The translations under genes were made by a program, and so were the position numbers. From assembly GCA_900321265.1 (NCBI GenBank), contig ONVJ01000161.1:1-9512 (forward strand): a DNA stretch of 9,512 bases, given 5' to 3'. This document shows, one piece after another, positions 6,285 to 9,512 of this stretch (the first letter of the stretch is position 1; each line of letters begins with the position of its first letter). Origin of the DNA: an uncultured Eubacteriales bacterium (GTDB lineage Bacteria; Bacillota; Clostridia; Oscillospirales; CAG-272). Below the pieces are notes generated by a model that was given only the letters and a program-made list of their open reading frames with translations, did not search any database and was not told the origin of the DNA.

Positions 6285-6385
6285 CCGGCGGCCCGCGGAG
6301 GCGTGTTTCGCGCACGCGCGCAACGCGCATAAAGCAAGCATATAAAATAAAAATAATATACAAATCGCGGAGGATTATCATCATT
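6285..6385 (+). other. purA upstream region
   Basis: After the terminator there is GC-rich sequence with a small hairpin (GCGCG 6316-6320, CGCGC 6324-6328, loop CAA). An A/T-rich stretch follows (6339-6364) that could contain a -10 element such as TATAAA (6341-6346) or TAATAT (6354-6359). Neither has a recognisable -35 box at 16-18 bases, so no promoter is called with confidence, although one is expected because a terminator precedes. The purA ribosome binding site GGAGG is at 6369-6373. Confidence 0.4.
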
Positions 6386-7663
6386 ATGGGCAACTGTGTC
6401 ATCGTCGGCATCAACTGGGGAGACGAAGGAAAAGGCAGGATGGTCGACCTGCTCACCGAAGACTACGACATCGTCGTAAGGTATCAGGGAGGCGGGAACG
6501 CCGGCCATACCGTCATCAACGAAAAGGGGAAGTTCGCGCTTCACCTTCTGCCTTCCGGGATCTTCAGAGAGGGCGTCGTAAACATACTCGGCAACGGCGT
6601 CGCCCTCGATCCCGAGAACCTTCTGTGCGAAATAGCCGACGTTGAGTCGAAGGGCGTCCGGATAACGCCCGAAAACCTGAAGATCAGCGACCGCGCCTCG
6701 CTCCTGCTGCCCTGGCACCGAAGACTGGACGGGCTTGAGGAGGCGAGGCTCGCGGACAAAAAATACGGATCGACGAAGCAGGGGATCGCGCCATTCTATT
6801 CCGACAAGTACCAGAAGAAAACGGTGCTGGCCGGAGAGCTCTTCTACCCCGAAAAGCTCAGGTCTCACCTTACTGACCTGCTCGAGTGGAAAAACCTGAC
6901 TCTTACCCGGGTCTACGGGGACGAAGCGGTGACCGGAGAAGAGCTGATGTCATGGGTAGGGCGCTTCGCCGAAAAGATAAAGCCCTTTGTCTGCGACACG
7001 ACCGATTACCTTGAGAAAGCCTCCGCCTCCGGGAAGAAGATCCTCTTCGAGGCTCAGCTCGGGACCCTGCGCGACATCGATTTCGGCATCTATCCTTATA
7101 CGACTTCATCGAACACCCTCGCAGCCTACGCGCCGATCGGCGCCGGTATCCCCTTCGCGAAGATTGATGAGGTCATAGGCGTCGTCAAGGCATATTCGAC
7201 CTGCGTCGGAGAGGGGCCCTTCGTCGGCGAGATGACGGGGGCGGAGGCCGACGCCCTCACGGAGGCGGGAGCCGAATACGGCGCGAAGACCGGGCGTCCG
7301 AGAAGAGTCGCGCCGATCGATCTTGTCGCCACGCGCTACGGCGTCAAGATGCAGGGAGCGACCGCGATCGCCCTCACCAAGCTTGATGTCCTCTCGTATA
7401 TGGACGAGATCCCGGTGTGCATCAGATACAGAGTAAAGGGGAAGGAGACCGGAAGCTTCCCCTTCCCCGACGCCCTCGACGGCGCCGAGGCCGTCATCGG
7501 ATACGCCGAAGGATGGAAGTGCGACATATCCGGCGCGCGGAAATGGACCGACCTGCCGGCCGCCGCGAGGAGTTACGTGGAGATGATCGAAAATGCCATC
7601 GGCTGCCCGATAAAGTACGTGTCGGTCGGGCCGGAGCGTGACAGCATAATCATAAGAGACTGA
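6386..7663 (+). CDS. purA: Adenylosuccinate synthetase
   Basis: Joins IMP and aspartate using GTP to form adenylosuccinate, the first committed step to AMP. The 425-residue product matches the family length (about 430). It shows the GTP-binding loop GINWGDEGKGRMVD with catalytic D13 and K16, and GGNAGHT with catalytic H41, all at the same numbers as in E. coli. It also has DIDFGIYPYTTSSN, STCVGEGPF, the arginine-rich GRPRRVAPID loop and LTKLDVLSYMDEIPV. The IMP-binding segment normally read FEGAQG appears as FEAQLG (221-226), shifting the glutamine by one place. The ribosome binding site GGAGG (6369-6373) lies 12 bases from the ATG, rather far, but the residue numbering supports this start. 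guaA follows after 19 bases with its own ribosome binding site, so the two IMP branch-point enzymes are co-transcribed. Confidence 0.95.
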   Translation: MGNCVIVGINWGDEGKGRMVDLLTEDYDIVVRYQGGGNAGHTVINEKGKFALHLLPSGIFREGVVNILGNGVALDPENLLCEIADVESKGVRITPENLKISDRASLLLPWHRRLDGLEEARLADKKYGSTKQGIAPFYSDKYQKKTVLAGELFYPEKLRSHLTDLLEWKNLTLTRVYGDEAVTGEELMSWVGRFAEKIKPFVCDTTDYLEKASASGKKILFEAQLGTLRDIDFGIYPYTTSSNTLAAYAPIGAGIPFAKIDEVIGVVKAYSTCVGEGPFVGEMTGAEADALTEAGAEYGAKTGRPRRVAPIDLVATRYGVKMQGATAIALTKLDVLSYMDEIPVCIRYRVKGKETGSFPFPDALDGAEAVIGYAEGWKCDISGARKWTDLPAAARSYVEMIENAIGCPIKYVSVGPERDSIIIRD

Positions 7664-7682
7664 CTGCATCGGAGGACTGACT

Positions 7683-9212
7683 GTGGATAAGATACTCGTT
7701 CTTGATTTCGGCGGCCAGTACGACCAGCTGATCGCGCGGAGGGTGCGCGCCGAACACGTATACGCGGAGATAAAGCAGTATGACGCGGTATCCGCCGCCG
7801 ACATTGCCGCCGAAGGGTACAAAGGGATCATCTTCACCGGCGGACCGAACAGCGTTTACGCCGGCGGCGCTCCGAGAGTCGATCCCGGAGTCCTGAGGCT
7901 CGGCATCCCCGTCCTCGGGATCTGCTACGGCCACCAGCTGCTGGCTTATACCGAGGGGGGCAGAGTGGAGCCCTCGAAGGAGGGTTCGGAATACGGCAGG
8001 ACCGTCCTTGAGACAGACGGCGGAGAGCTCTTTAGGGGAGTGCCAGAAAAGAGCGTCGTCTGGATGAGCCACACCGATCAGGTATCGGCGCTGCCCGCGG
8101 GCTTCGTCTCGCTCGCGCACACCGGGAAATGCAAAAACGCTGCGATCGCCGATCCCGGAAGGCGTCTCTGGGGAGTTCAGTTCCATCCCGAGGTCACCCA
8201 CACCGAGTTCGGACGCCGGATACTCGGCAACTTCGTCACCGGAATCTGCGGCTGCCGGGCCGACTGGCGGATGGAGGACTTCATCGAGAGGTCGGTGGAA
8301 AGGTACAGAGAAGAGCTTGCCGGAAAGGACCTGCTTCTGGCGCTGTCGGGAGGCGTCGACTCATCTGTCGCCGCAGTCCTGCTGCACCGGGCGATCGGCA
8401 GCCGGCTGCACTGCGTTTTCGTCGATCACGGCCTGCTCCGCAAGGACGAAGGCGACTTCGTCGAGCGGGCGCTGGGCAGAGATCTCGGTCTCAACATCAT
8501 CAGGGTCGACGCGAAGGAGAGGTTCTTATCGAAGCTGAAGGGAGTGACCGAGCCCGAAAGGAAGCGCAGGATAATCGGCGAGGAGTTCATCCGCGTCTTT
8601 GAGGACGAGGCGAAAAAGCTCGGGGACCCGAAGATCCTCGCCCAGGGAACGATATATCCCGACGTCGTCGAGAGCGGAAAGGGCGCCTCGGCGGTGATAA
8701 AGAGCCACCACAACGTCGGCGGGCTCCCCTCGAGGATGAGCTTCGAGAGGATCGTCGAGCCGCTGCGCGAGCTCTTCAAGGACGAGGTCAGGGAGGTCGG
8801 GGAAAAGCTCGGCATCCCGCGGGAGCTCGTATACAGACAGCCCTTCCCGGGACCCGGCCTCGCGGTCAGGATCACCGGAGAGATAACCGGAGAGAAGCTC
8901 GACCTTCTGAGGGAAGCCGACGCGATCTTCAGGGAGGAGATTGACCGCGAGCCAGGCGCCGGCGCGTCGCAGTATTTCGCGGTGCTCACCGATACCCGCA
9001 GCGTCGGAGTCATGGGAGACGCGAGGACCTACGGTTACACCGTCGCCCTCAGGGCGGTCACCACCGACGATTTCATGACCGCCGAGTGGGCGAGACTGCC
9101 CTACGAACTGCTGGCGAGGGCAAGCGGCAGGATAACGAATGAGTGCCGCGGGATCTCGAGAGTGGTATACGATATAACTTCCAAACCGCCCGCGACCGTC
9201 GAGTGGGAGTGA
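7683..9212 (+). CDS. guaA: GMP synthase (glutamine-hydrolysing)
   Basis: Aminates XMP to GMP with glutamine amide and ATP, in the cytoplasm. The 509-residue protein is a normal-length two-domain GuaA. The class I glutamine amidotransferase domain (1 to ~190) has GICYGHQL with nucleophile C81, and H168/E170 in QFHPEVTHTE. The ATP pyrophosphatase domain has the PP-loop SGGVDSS (222-228), VDHGLLRKDEG and AQGTIYPDVVESG. The C-terminal dimerisation domain has RQPFPGPGLAVRI and ends in the conserved ITSKPPATVEWE. The start codon is GTG, with GGAGGA at 7671-7676 and 6-base spacing; it gives the expected MDKILVLDFGGQYDQLI. The gene lies 19 bases after purA and 42 bases before pyrG with no terminator in either gap. 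Confidence 0.96.
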   Translation: MDKILVLDFGGQYDQLIARRVRAEHVYAEIKQYDAVSAADIAAEGYKGIIFTGGPNSVYAGGAPRVDPGVLRLGIPVLGICYGHQLLAYTEGGRVEPSKEGSEYGRTVLETDGGELFRGVPEKSVVWMSHTDQVSALPAGFVSLAHTGKCKNAAIADPGRRLWGVQFHPEVTHTEFGRRILGNFVTGICGCRADWRMEDFIERSVERYREELAGKDLLLALSGGVDSSVAAVLLHRAIGSRLHCVFVDHGLLRKDEGDFVERALGRDLGLNIIRVDAKERFLSKLKGVTEPERKRRIIGEEFIRVFEDEAKKLGDPKILAQGTIYPDVVESGKGASAVIKSHHNVGGLPSRMSFERIVEPLRELFKDEVREVGEKLGIPRELVYRQPFPGPGLAVRITGEITGEKLDLLREADAIFREEIDREPGAGASQYFAVLTDTRSVGVMGDARTYGYTVALRAVTTDDFMTAEWARLPYELLARASGRITNECRGISRVVYDITSKPPATVEWE

Positions 9213-9254
9213 TCCCAAGGCCGGGATAATAAAGTAATCAGTAAGGAGCGGACA

Positions 9255-9512
9255 ATGACAAAATACATTTTCGTCACCGGAGGCGTCGTTTCGGGCCTCG
9301 GCAAGGGAATCACGGCGGCGTCGCTCGGACGTCTCCTCAAGGCGCGCGGGCTGAAGGTCGCCGCGCAGAAGCTCGACCCCTACATCAACGTCGATCCCGG
9401 CACGATGAGCCCCTACCAGCACGGAGAGGTCTACGTGACCGAGGACGGGACGGAGACGGACCTCGATCTCGGGCACTACGAGAGGTTCATCGACGAGAAT
9501 CTCGACTGCCGG
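9255..9512 (+). CDS. pyrG: CTP synthase, N-terminal part (runs off the window)
   Basis: CTP synthase aminates UTP to CTP using glutamine and ATP. Only the first 86 residues, from the synthetase (amidoligase) domain, are present. They are highly typical: MTKYIFVTGGVVSGLGKG with the P-loop-like SGLGKG at 13-18, KLDPYINVDPGTMSPYQHGE, and TDLDLGHYERFIDENL. The ATG has AAGGAG at 9243-9248 with 6-base spacing. It follows guaA closely and, like guaA, uses glutamine made by the upstream operon. The glutaminase domain is outside the window. Confidence 0.96.
   Translation, partial: MTKYIFVTGGVVSGLGKGITAASLGRLLKARGLKVAAQKLDPYINVDPGTMSPYQHGEVYVTEDGTETDLDLGHYERFIDENLDCR

Noticed and set aside
6309..6322. 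Alternating pyrimidine-purine tract with Z-DNA potential
   Set aside because: It is only 14 bases long in a generally GC-rich region; nothing else supports a function.

Overview
The window looks like a GC-rich member of the Clostridia (Bacillota), probably an uncultured gut lineage related to the Oscillospirales. This is inferred from gene content and protein style: a type III glutamine synthetase, strong GGAGG ribosome binding sites, a textbook sigma-A promoter and leader-RNA control. No rRNA or marker gene is present to confirm it. All confident genes lie on the + strand.

Layout. Bases 1-72 are probably the tail of an upstream gene. Bases 73-715 hold no convincing protein gene but are full of signals. 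First comes a cluster of seven inverted repeats (104-339), which includes a + strand terminator (158-180) and a terminator that reads on the - strand (96-143). Next is an A/T-rich UP-like tract with a perfect TTGACA-N17-TATAAT promoter (429-457). After that comes a leader RNA with a six-base-loop hairpin that competes with an intrinsic terminator, and then a second copy of the same hairpin.

The promoter drives a nitrogen-assimilation operon: glnN (GSIII, 716-2812), an ammonium channel fused to a C-terminal PII domain (2838-4556) and asnB (4638-6218). It ends at a strong terminator at 6262-6284. Together these genes import ammonium, fix it into glutamine, pass the amide on to asparagine, and carry a built-in nitrogen/energy sensor on the channel. 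A second group follows: purA (6386-7663), guaA (7683-9212) and the start of pyrG (9255 to the window edge). These are the amination branch points making AMP, GMP and CTP; guaA and pyrG consume glutamine.

The most interesting element is the glnN leader. The hairpin at 466-487 has the hexaloop AAAGGC, with A at loop position 1 and G at position 4. That is the signature recognised by ANTAR-domain antiterminators, and its 3' arm is also the 5' arm of a terminator. The 17-base core is repeated exactly 108 bases downstream. This suggests RNA-level antitermination of nitrogen assimilation in an unusual architecture: one hexaloop hairpin starting right at the transcription start, plus a second, terminator-less copy. 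No ANTAR protein is visible in the window.
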